Shown piece after piece: positions 1 through 5,339 of a stretch of DNA of 5,353 bases. The stretch's first letter is position 1, and each line of letters begins with the position of its first letter. Made by a program: the position numbers and the translations under genes. The notes beneath the pieces are model-generated. The model did no database searches. It was not told where the DNA came from and worked only from the letters and a program-made list of their open reading frames with translations. Location: NCBI GenBank assembly GCA_030042575.1, contig JASHZK010000392.1, positions 1-5,353 of the forward strand, given 5' to 3'. Origin of the DNA: Acidimicrobiales bacterium. GTDB taxonomy: Bacteria > Actinomycetota > Acidimicrobiia > Acidimicrobiales > UBA8190.

Positions 1-324
1 CTCGTGGTGCACCTTGGTCACGAGGGGGCACACGGCGTCGACCACCACCCGGCCGTGGGCCCGAGCGGCGGCCACCACTTCGGGGGCCGAGCCATGGGCC
101 GAGAGCATGATGGGGGCGCCGGCCGGGACCTCGGCGACGTCGTCGACGAAGACCACGCCTCGGGCGCGGAACTGGTCGACCACGTGCCGGTTGTGCACGA
201 TCTCGTGATAGCAGTACACGGGCGGCTGAAAGACGCGCACCATCCAGGCCAACGCTTTGATCGCCTTCTCCACACCGGCGCAGAAGCCCCGGGGAGAGGC
301 CAGCAGAACCCGTTCCACCGGCAC
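1..324 (-). CDS. ispH: 4-hydroxy-3-methylbut-2-enyl diphosphate reductase, N-terminal part (truncated by window edge)
   Basis: This [4Fe-4S] enzyme of the MEP pathway reduces HMBPP to IPP and DMAPP in the cytosol. Only the first 108 residues of a protein usually a little over 300 long are present; the rest lies beyond position 1. Visible family motifs are PRGFCAGV (residues 11-18, first cluster cysteine C15), HEIVHNRHVV (40-49, substrate-binding histidine H40), SAHG (75-78, H77) and DAVCPLVTKVH (96-106, second cluster cysteine C99). The third cluster cysteine would lie off-window. I chose GTG at 324 because the conserved sequence begins six residues later, no Shine-Dalgarno precedes it, and a TANNNT hexamer (TAACCT, 337 to 332) ends 7 bases upstream, as expected for a leaderless start. 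GTG at 318 is an alternative that removes two residues. The gene is divergent from the DUF512 gene across a 32-bp palindromic spacer. The family call is very secure; the exact start is less so. Confidence 0.95.
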   Translation of the reverse strand, partial: MPVERVLLASPRGFCAGVEKAIKALAWMVRVFQPPVYCYHEIVHNRHVVDQFRARGVVFVDDVAEVPAGAPIMLSAHGSAPEVVAAARAHGRVVVDAVCPLVTKVHHE

Positions 325-331
325 GAACGCC

Positions 332-337
332 AGGTTA
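332..337 (-). promoter_or_regulatory. Candidate -10 element of ispH (leaderless)
   Basis: Read on the minus strand, TAACCT (337 to 332) fits TANNNT. It ends 7 bases before the GTG at 324, so the start point would be at 325 or 324. It is nearly the mirror image of the plus-strand hexamer within the inverted repeat. No good -35 is seen at normal spacing; the nearest GACA-containing hexamer (363 to 358) is about 20 bases away, which is too far. Confidence 0.4.
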
Positions 338-344
338 TCGGCGA

Positions 345-350
345 TACCCT
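345..350 (+). promoter_or_regulatory. Candidate -10 element of the DUF512-der operon (leaderless)
   Basis: TACCCT matches the actinobacterial TANNNT -10 pattern. Its last T is 7 bases before the A of the ATG at 357, which would place transcription start on the start codon itself. The spacer has no purine-rich Shine-Dalgarno, which agrees with a leaderless mRNA. No convincing TTGACA-like -35 is visible 16-19 bases upstream, so the call rests on position and symmetry. Confidence 0.45.
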
Positions 351-356
351 GGTGCC

Positions 357-1739
357 ATGTCGGCCCCCCGGGTGGTCTCCGTGGCGGCTGCCAGCGCCGC
401 CGCCCGAGCCGGGCTGGAAGTAGGCGACGAGATCCTGGCCATCGGCGGCCGGGTGCCGCGCGACGTGATCGAGTACCGCCTTTTGGTGGACGACCCCGAT
501 CCCGTCCTCACCGTCCGCCGAGGGCACCAGGAACTGGAGTTGGTCGCCGTCAAGGCGGGCGGGGAGATCCTCGGGGCCGAGGTGTCCTCGGCCGTCTTCG
601 ACCGGGTGCGCACCTGCGACAACCACTGCGAATTCTGTTTCATCTACCAGCTGCCCAAAGGCATGCGCCGCAGCCTCTATCTGAAGGACGACGATTACCG
701 CCTCAGCTTTCTCTACGGAAACTTCACCACCTTGACCCGCTTCACCGAACTCGATCTCGAGCGGGTGGTGAGCGAACGGCTGTCTCCGCTCTTCGTGTCC
801 ATCCACACCACCGACCCTGAGCTGCGTGCCCGTATCCTGCGCAACCACCGGGGCGCCACCAGCCTGCGGTGGCTGCGGGCCCTGCTCGATGCCGGCATCG
901 AGGTGCACGGTCAGGTCGTGGTGTGCCCCGGGGTGAACGACGGCGAGGCCCTGGAGGCCACCATGGCCGGGATCGTCGATCAGTACCCGGAGCTGGCCAG
1001 CGTGGCCTGTGTCCCCTTGGGTCTGAGCCGGTACTCCACGGAGCCCAACATGCGACCCCACACCCGGGGCGAGGCGTCGTCCGTGGTGGACACCGTCGAG
1101 CAGTGGCAGGCCATCGCCGCCGACACCCTGGGACGGCGCTTGGTGTACGCCGCCGACGAGTACTACCTCATGGCCGCTCGGCCTTTCCCCCCGACCGAGG
1201 CCTACGACGGCTTCCCTCAGCACGAGAACGGCATCGGCATGGCCCGCGCCTTCGAGGCGGCCTTTGCCGGCGACCAGAGCTGCGCCCACGGCGTGCGCCC
1301 CGGATTCTTCGCCTGGGTAGACGGGGCGCCACCGGCCGGGTATCGCGCCGTACGGGCTGTTGCCGGGCCGGTGACGCTGCGGAAGGAGACGGCCCGGACG
1401 CCGGTGGCCGTCGTCACCGGCGAGCTGGGCGCCGCCGTGCTCGGCGACGTCCTCGCCTCGCACCTGGACCAGGGCACGCCACACGGCTCGCCGCTGCGGC
1501 TCGTGCCCGTGCGCAACGACTTCTTCGGCGGCACCATCGCCGTGACCGGGTTGCTCACCGGGGCCGACGTGGCCGCCGCCCTGGCCCAGGAGCCGGTCGG
1601 GCACCGCTACCTGTTACCCGACGTGTGCCTGTCGGGTGGCCGTTTCCTCGACGGGGTCCCGGTGTCGGACCTGCCTCGCCCGGTGGAGGTGGTGCCGAGC
1701 GACGGGCGCTCGTTGGCCGAGGCCCTGCGCCGGGCATGA
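357..1739 (+). CDS. PDZ-domain radical SAM / DUF512 family iron-sulfur protein
   Basis: This 460-residue protein has the COG1625/DUF512 architecture, whose biochemical role is unknown to me. Residues about 6-55 form a PDZ-like domain with the carboxylate-loop style GLEVGDEILAIGGR (19-32). A radical-SAM CX3CX2C follows (C87, C91, C94) within CDNHCEFC, then the family signatures QLPKGMR (98-104) and KDDDYRLSFLYGNF (110-123). SIHTTDPELR (around H150) and GQVVVCPGVNDG (185-196) complete the core. The C-terminal DUF512 region contains NDFFGGTIAVTGLLTG (387-402). It has no signal peptide or membrane segment, so it should be cytosolic. ATG 357 is chosen because the PDZ fold begins immediately after it and a leaderless -10 is correctly spaced. 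Its TGA overlaps the der start (ATGA, 1736-1739). From memory, the family is often encoded next to der in Clostridia, so a link to ribosome assembly is plausible but unproven. Length is normal and no frame damage is seen. Confidence 0.93.
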   Translation: MSAPRVVSVAAASAAARAGLEVGDEILAIGGRVPRDVIEYRLLVDDPDPVLTVRRGHQELELVAVKAGGEILGAEVSSAVFDRVRTCDNHCEFCFIYQLPKGMRRSLYLKDDDYRLSFLYGNFTTLTRFTELDLERVVSERLSPLFVSIHTTDPELRARILRNHRGATSLRWLRALLDAGIEVHGQVVVCPGVNDGEALEATMAGIVDQYPELASVACVPLGLSRYSTEPNMRPHTRGEASSVVDTVEQWQAIAADTLGRRLVYAADEYYLMAARPFPPTEAYDGFPQHENGIGMARAFEAAFAGDQSCAHGVRPGFFAWVDGAPPAGYRAVRAVAGPVTLRKETARTPVAVVTGELGAAVLGDVLASHLDQGTPHGSPLRLVPVRNDFFGGTIAVTGLLTGADVAAALAQEPVGHRYLLPDVCLSGGRFLDGVPVSDLPRPVEVVPSDGRSLAEALRRA

Positions 1740-3082
1740 CGACGAGAGCTCCGGAGCCCGAGGCACGCCCCGTCGTGGTGATCGCCGGGCGCCCCAACGT
1801 GGGCAAGTCCACCTTGGTCAACCGCATCCTCGGGCGCCGGGTCACCGTCGTGGAGGAGCGCCCGGGCGTGACCCGCGACCGGTTGGTGCACGACGCCGAA
1901 TGGAACGGCCGCCTGTTCACCGTGGTCGACACCGGTGGTTGGTTGGGGCGGGGTGACGACCTCGAGGCCAAGGTCAGCGCTCAGAGCGACAAGGCCATGG
2001 CAACGTCCGATCTCGTCCTGCAGGTGATCGACGTCACGGTGGGGGTGACGGTGGAGGACGAGGAGCTGGCCCGTCGCATCCGCCGCCGCGGCCGCCCGGC
2101 CATGTTGGTGGCCAACAAGGTCGACAACGAGCGGCGGGAGGCCGACGCCTGGGAGGCGCTCTCGCTCGGGCTGGGAGAGCCGTACCTGGTGAGCGCCCTA
2201 CACGGCCGGGGAACGGGCGATCTCCTCGACGAGGTGATGCGGCGCCTGCCGGCGGACGGGGTCAAGGTCGACCTGCCTCTGGCCGGCGACATCGACGGAG
2301 GGCCGGCCCCTGAGGACGAGGCCCTCCGGGTGGCGTTGGTGGGCCGTCCCAATGTGGGCAAGTCCACGCTGTTCAACCGGCTGGCGGGCGAGGAGCGCGC
2401 CGTCGTCCACGACCGGCCCGGGACCACCCGCGACGCGGTCGACACCGTGCTCCACACGGCTCACGGACCCATCCGCTTCGTCGACACTGCCGGCCTGCGC
2501 CGAGCGTCGCGCACGGAGGACGGGACCGAGTACTTCGCCATGGTTCGTACCCTGGCCGCCCTCGACCAGGCCGACGTCGTGTTGCTCCTGGTCGATGCCA
2601 CCGAGGGGGTGACCCACCAGGACCAGCGCTTGGCCGAGCGCATCGGAGCCGCCGGGAGCCCGGTGGTCGTAGTGCTCAACAAATGGGAGCTGCTGGACAC
2701 CGGCGCCCGACTCGAGATGCTGGAGGACGTGGAGGACCGCCTCGCCTTTCTGGGTGAGGCCCCGGTGGTGAAAGCGAGCGCCCAGACCGGCTTCGGCGTG
2801 CACCGCATCCTCCCGGCACTACGCAATGCGGCGGAGGCGTACCGGACGCGGATTCCCACCGGGGAGCTCAACCGGGCCATCCGGGCCATCCAAGCCGCCC
2901 ACGGGTCGCCCGGAGGTCGCATCCGCTACGCCGTGCAGGGGGCCACCGACCCACCCACCTTCACCCTGTTCTCCACGGGCCGGTTGCCGGCACCGTACCT
3001 GCGCTACGTGGAGCGCAAGCTGCGGGAGACGTTCGCCATCGGCCCGACGCCCGTGAAGCTGCGCGTGCGGTTGCGCAAATGA
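1736..3082 (+). CDS. der: Ribosome biogenesis GTPase Der (EngA)
   Basis: Der has two tandem GTPase domains and a C-terminal KH-like domain, and acts in maturation of the 50S subunit. This copy is 448 residues, normal for the family. GTPase domain 1 shows GRPNVGKS (18-25), PGVTRD (43-48), DTGG (65-68), NKVD (127-130) and SALHG (153-157). Domain 2 shows GRPNVGKS (203-210), PGTTRD (228-233), DTAG (250-253), NKWE (315-318) and SAQTG (348-352). The KH-like domain runs from about 365 to the end and includes RPPxF-like TDPPTFTLFSTG and the basic terminus LRVRLRK. The second G4 motif has Glu where NKxD normally has Asp. The reading frame stays open far upstream of 1736, but homology begins right after this ATG, which overlaps the preceding stop by 4 bases. 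No strong Shine-Dalgarno is present, so translational coupling is likely. Its own stop overlaps the next ATG in the same way. Confidence 0.97.
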   Translation: MTTRAPEPEARPVVVIAGRPNVGKSTLVNRILGRRVTVVEERPGVTRDRLVHDAEWNGRLFTVVDTGGWLGRGDDLEAKVSAQSDKAMATSDLVLQVIDVTVGVTVEDEELARRIRRRGRPAMLVANKVDNERREADAWEALSLGLGEPYLVSALHGRGTGDLLDEVMRRLPADGVKVDLPLAGDIDGGPAPEDEALRVALVGRPNVGKSTLFNRLAGEERAVVHDRPGTTRDAVDTVLHTAHGPIRFVDTAGLRRASRTEDGTEYFAMVRTLAALDQADVVLLLVDATEGVTHQDQRLAERIGAAGSPVVVVLNKWELLDTGARLEMLEDVEDRLAFLGEAPVVKASAQTGFGVHRILPALRNAAEAYRTRIPTGELNRAIRAIQAAHGSPGGRIRYAVQGATDPPTFTLFSTGRLPAPYLRYVERKLRETFAIGPTPVKLRVRLRK

Positions 3083-3294
3083 GCGAAACCGCCGTGATCT
3101 GGTGCGAGCAGTGCCAAGCCGACATCGAGGACGACAGCCTCGGCGAGGAAGGGGAGTGCCCGCAGTGCGGCACCGTGCTGCGCTCCGAACGCCGTCCGGT
3201 GCCGTGGACCTTCAAGGTGATGCTGGTGGCCAGCGTCGTCTATCTCGGCTACCGCACGTACCAGGGCATCACCTGGGTGATCCATCACGTCTGA
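3079..3294 (+). CDS. Small zinc-ribbon membrane protein of unknown function
   Basis: This protein has 71 residues. The N-terminal half carries two CxxC knuckles, C9-EQ-C12 and C27-PQ-C30, with an acidic stretch between them (DIEDDSLGEEGE, 15-26); this pattern fits a zinc ribbon. The C-terminal half has one likely membrane segment, about residues 45-58 (possibly extending to 68), preceded by basic residues R35, R38, R39 and K46. By the positive-inside rule the zinc ribbon should face the cytoplasm. The ATG overlaps the der stop (ATGA, 3079-3082), and no separate ribosome-binding site is evident, so expression is probably coupled to der. The cysteine pattern, GC-rich third positions and tight overlap argue that it is a real gene. 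I do not recognise a named family. It might tether a ribosome-assembly or RNA-binding activity to the membrane, but that is speculation. Confidence 0.78.
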   Translation: MSETAVIWCEQCQADIEDDSLGEEGECPQCGTVLRSERRPVPWTFKVMLVASVVYLGYRTYQGITWVIHHV

Positions 3295-3300
3295 GCCCCG

Positions 3301-3320
3301 GCCGGACATATCGGCTTTGT
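3301..3320 (+). terminator. Weak hairpin-plus-T candidate terminator after the der operon
   Basis: GCCGG (3301-3305) can pair with TCGGC (3311-3315), one pair being G-T, around the loop ACATA. TTTGT (3316-3320) follows. It begins 7 bases after the stop of the zinc-ribbon gene, the right place for an operon terminator. The stem is short and the T-tract is interrupted, so the call is tentative. Confidence 0.25.
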
Positions 3321-3374
3321 CATATCTCGGAGTCGGTATGACCCGTCGAGCCGGCGCTACTGCCCCATGGTCGG

Positions 3375-3396
3375 TGCCCGCGGGAATCCCGGGGCA
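3375..3396. terminator. GC-rich hairpin between convergent genes, candidate terminator (mainly for the lrp-type gene)
   Basis: TGCCC (3375-3379) pairs with GGGCA (3392-3396), and CGGG (3381-3384) pairs with CCCG (3388-3391). This leaves G3380 as a single bulge and AAT as the loop, giving 9 pairs in 22 bases. On the minus strand it begins 12 bases after the stop of the Lrp-type gene (3409). There is no T-run on either side. Hairpins of this kind are proposed as terminators in Actinomycetota, but efficiency cannot be judged from sequence. It could also block read-through from the plus-strand operon. Confidence 0.42.
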
Positions 3397-3408
3397 ATCC
3401 CCACATGT

Positions 3409-3891
3409 TCAGCGACCGCCCCATTCGTAGATCTCTTTGTGGATGCGGAGGTAGATGGTGGTCTCGGTGGCCAGGATCCCGGGCAGCGTGCGGATCTTGT
3501 CGTTGAGCAGTTCGATGAGCCGTTCGTCGTCTTCCACCACCACCTCGGCCAGGATGTCGATGGCGCCGGCGGTCAGCACCACGTACGCCACCTGAGGCAG
3601 GGCCGCCAGGGCGTCGGCCACCTTTCGGGTGTCGCCCTCCACCCGAAGCCCGATCATGGCCTGGCGCCCGAAGCCGAGAACCCGGGGATCGGTCACGGCC
3701 ACGATCTGCATCACCCCGCTGTCGACGAGCCGCTGGACCCGCTGGCGCACGGCTGCCTCGGACAGCCCTACGGCGGGGGCGATCCGGGTGTAGGGGCGGC
3801 GACCGTCGGCCTGCAGCTCCGCCATGATGCGCCGGTCGACCTCGTCGATGCGCGAGCCCTCAGAAACCACAGGCGCTCCGCTGACGGCCAT
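3409..3891 (-). CDS. Lrp/AsnC family transcriptional regulator
   Basis: This 160-residue protein has the normal length and layout of the Lrp/AsnC (feast/famine) family. Residues about 15-63 are the winged helix-turn-helix: IDEVDRRIMAELQADGR, then the recognition-helix region VGLSEAAVRQRVQRLVDSGVM. Residues about 76-150 form the RAM ligand-binding and oligomerisation domain, including VAYVVLTAGAIDILAEV (101-117) and DKIRTLPGI (131-139). The tail ETTIYLRIHKEIYEWGGR resembles other actinobacterial members. Such proteins bind DNA as dimers or octamers and usually respond to an amino acid. ATG 3891 gives the expected length; the frame stays open to 4101, but that extension is arginine-rich, overlaps the neighbour's coding sequence and has no homology. 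AGGTGG (3908 to 3903) lies 11 bases before the ATG, a somewhat distant ribosome site. The gene follows the aminotransferase by 68 bp on the same strand, which suggests it senses that enzyme's substrate or product. Confidence 0.93.
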   Translation of the reverse strand: MAVSGAPVVSEGSRIDEVDRRIMAELQADGRRPYTRIAPAVGLSEAAVRQRVQRLVDSGVMQIVAVTDPRVLGFGRQAMIGLRVEGDTRKVADALAALPQVAYVVLTAGAIDILAEVVVEDDERLIELLNDKIRTLPGILATETTIYLRIHKEIYEWGGR

Positions 3892-3902
3892 GGAGGCACC
3901 GA

Positions 3903-3908
3903 CCACCT
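3903..3908 (-). promoter_or_regulatory. Possible ribosome-binding site of the Lrp/AsnC gene
   Basis: AGGTGG on the minus strand (3908 to 3903) is the only Shine-Dalgarno-like element in the 68-bp gap upstream of ATG 3891. It leaves an 11-base spacer, longer than ideal. It supports ATG 3891 over the in-frame GTG at 3906, which would lie inside it. I saw no clear promoter in the gap. Confidence 0.35.
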
Positions 3909-3959
3909 CTTGGCGGGAGGACGCACCAACCCGCCGCCCGAACCTGGGAGCCGAACTGG

Positions 3960-5339
3960 TCACCGAGCGACGGCGGCGCAGAACTCGGAGAACACCTCGA
4001 CGAAGCGGTCGACGTGTCGATCGTCGTGCTGGACCGACAGGGTCCACTGGTCCTCGTTGCCAGGGGTCATGAAGATGCCCCGGTTGACGAGCCAGGTCCA
4101 TGAGGCGTCGAACAGGTCAGCGTCGGTCTCGAGGAAGCTGCGGTAGTCGACCAGGGGCTGGCGCCGGTAGGAAACGCATCCTTTGCAGCCCAGATCGACG
4201 ACGTGGGCGGGGAGACCCCACTGGTCGATGGCGGCTCGGCAACCACGGGCCAGACGGGCCCCGATGCGGGTGAGGTGGTCGTAGGCCTCGGGCGTCAGCA
4301 CCTGGGTGAGGGCGGCCAGCCCGGCCGCCGTGACCAGCGGGTTGCCGTTGAACGTTCCCTGCTGGGCCACGCCGGCCCCGATCAGCTCCATGAGCTCGGC
4401 CCGACCCCCAAAGGCGCCGAGAGGCGTCCCCCCGCCGATGGTCTTGGCCAGGCAGACCAGGTCGGCTTGGACCCCGAAGCGCTCGGTGGCACCTCCGGGG
4501 GCGATGGTGGCCCCGCACTTGACCTCGTCGAAGATGAGGACCACCTGGTACTCGGTGCACAGCCTGCGCAGTCCTTCGAGATAACCCGGCTGGGGAAGCA
4601 CGATCCCGATGTTCATCATCACCGGTTCCAGGATGAAGCAGGCGATCTCCTCGCCTCTCTGGGCAAAGAGCTCCTCTACCGCTTCGAGATCGTTGTAGGG
4701 GACGACCACGGTCAGGTCGCCCATCGTGCCGGGGATGCCCCGGGAGGCGGGCGGCTGGTGCCCGGTTTCGTCCGATTCTTTGACGAGCTGCATTCCGGGA
4801 GCCACCGAGTACATGACCGTGTCGTGATGCCCGTGATAGGAACCTTCGATCTTGACCACCACGTCGCAGCCCGTGGCGGCGCGGGCCACCCGGATGGCAT
4901 CCATGGTCGACTCGGTCCCGGAGTTGGTGAACCGGACCCGGTCCAGGCGGAACCGCCGACAAAGCTCCTCCGCCAACAAGACCGACGACTGGGTGGGCGC
5001 GGCAAAGTGCGACCCGGAGCGAGCCGCTCGCTCGATGGCCTCCACCACCTTGGGATGGGCGTGGCCCACTGCCACCGAGCCGAAACCGTTGTGGAAGTCG
5101 AAGTAGGAGGTGCCGTCCACGTCCCAAACCTCAGCTCCGCGCCCGTGGGACAGATAGATGGGATAGGGGTCGGCCGCCTGGAAGGAGGAGGGCACCCCCA
5201 ATGGCAGGCTGCGCCGGGCCCGCTCGTAGAGCTCGTAGGACTTGGGCGTCCGGGTGGCCATCACATGGCGCTCATGGCGGCACAGCTCCTTGGCCCTGGT
5301 CCGAAAGCGCTCGAGGTCCGGCTCGGTAGTGCTGGTCAT
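3960..5339 (-). CDS. Class III PLP-dependent aminotransferase, glutamate-1-semialdehyde aminomutase-like
   Basis: This 459-residue protein is a complete fold-type I, class III PLP enzyme. Expected cofactor contacts are SGT (140-142) and GTF (328-330, around T329) for the PLP phosphate, YHGHHD (168-173) stacking near the ring, D271 in FDEV for the pyridine nitrogen, and K299 in LAKTIGGG as the Schiff-base lysine. NGNPL (331-335) and QWTLSVQH (431-438) are further family signatures. The general style is GSA aminomutase-like. However, DEVKCGATIAPGG (271-283) replaces the DEVMTGFR-type segment of HemL, the protein has about 30 extra N-terminal residues before ELYERA, and no tetrapyrrole gene is nearby. 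I therefore favour a catabolic or biosynthetic aminotransferase of unknown substrate over HemL. ATG 5339 keeps the extension ERFRTRAKEL, which I recall in related proteins; M27 is a weaker alternative. Only 14 upstream bases are visible, with no clear ribosome site. An Lrp/AsnC gene follows downstream. Confidence 0.92.
   Translation of the reverse strand: MTSTTEPDLERFRTRAKELCRHERHVMATRTPKSYELYERARRSLPLGVPSSFQAADPYPIYLSHGRGAEVWDVDGTSYFDFHNGFGSVAVGHAHPKVVEAIERAARSGSHFAAPTQSSVLLAEELCRRFRLDRVRFTNSGTESTMDAIRVARAATGCDVVVKIEGSYHGHHDTVMYSVAPGMQLVKESDETGHQPPASRGIPGTMGDLTVVVPYNDLEAVEELFAQRGEEIACFILEPVMMNIGIVLPQPGYLEGLRRLCTEYQVVLIFDEVKCGATIAPGGATERFGVQADLVCLAKTIGGGTPLGAFGGRAELMELIGAGVAQQGTFNGNPLVTAAGLAALTQVLTPEAYDHLTRIGARLARGCRAAIDQWGLPAHVVDLGCKGCVSYRRQPLVDYRSFLETDADLFDASWTWLVNRGIFMTPGNEDQWTLSVQHDDRHVDRFVEVFSEFCAAVAR

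Larger units (their letters stand above)
330..352. promoter_or_regulatory. Near-perfect inverted repeat filling the ispH/DUF512 divergent spacer
   Basis: The left arm is CCAGGTTATCG (330-340), the centre is G341, and the right arm is CGATACCCTGG (342-352). Ten of eleven positions pair; the exception is T335 opposite C347. The repeat occupies most of the 32 bases between the two start codons. It contains the proposed -10 hexamers of both genes, one on each strand. It could be an operator for a dimeric regulator overlapping both promoters, or simply a symmetric bidirectional promoter. The sequence shows the symmetry directly; regulatory use is inferred. Confidence 0.55.

Noticed and set aside
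18..1604. A 528-codon open frame on the minus strand, antisense to the DUF512 gene and running through the start of ispH
   Set aside because: Its protein is low-complexity and rich in Gly, His, Val and Arg, with no recognisable domain. It lies opposite a gene with clear radical SAM motifs and overlaps ispH out of frame. Long antisense frames are expected at this GC content.
869..1735. A long in-frame upstream extension of der, open from 869
   Set aside because: The extra residues are arginine/glycine-rich out-of-frame translation of the DUF512 gene. Der homology begins right after ATG 1736, and the total length then fits the family.
3320..3341. A hairpin, TCATATC against GGTATGA with an 8-base loop, considered as a terminator
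   Set aside because: The 7-pair stem is AT-rich, contains a G-T pair and is not followed by a T-run on either strand. It is too weak to annotate by itself.
3892..3909. A small GAGG/CCTC hairpin that could hide the ribosome site of the Lrp/AsnC gene
   Set aside because: It has only four firm pairs around a 9-base loop, which is common by chance in this base composition.
3892..4101. N-terminal extension of the Lrp/AsnC gene up to 4101 (230 residues in total)
   Set aside because: It overlaps the 3' end of the aminotransferase gene, is arginine-rich without homology, and would make the protein much longer than family members. ATG 3891 gives a standard 160 residues.
3367..4146. A 259-codon plus-strand frame opposite the Lrp/AsnC gene and the aminotransferase end
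   Set aside because: Its residues are the His/Gly/Asp-rich pattern typical of antisense GC-rich frames, while the opposite strand encodes an intact HTH-RAM protein and an aminotransferase C-terminus.
4117..4200. CKGC (residues 385-388) in the aminotransferase, considered as a metal or redox CxxC site
   Set aside because: It sits in the conserved small-domain strand where related class III enzymes, as I recall, have G-x-KG-x-V with variable residues. A lone CxxC there more likely reflects that variation than a metal site.
4117..5127. A 336-codon minus-strand frame inside the aminotransferase
   Set aside because: It is a shifted frame of the same strand, rich in Arg/Gly/Pro, without motifs; the overlapping frame holds a complete PLP site.
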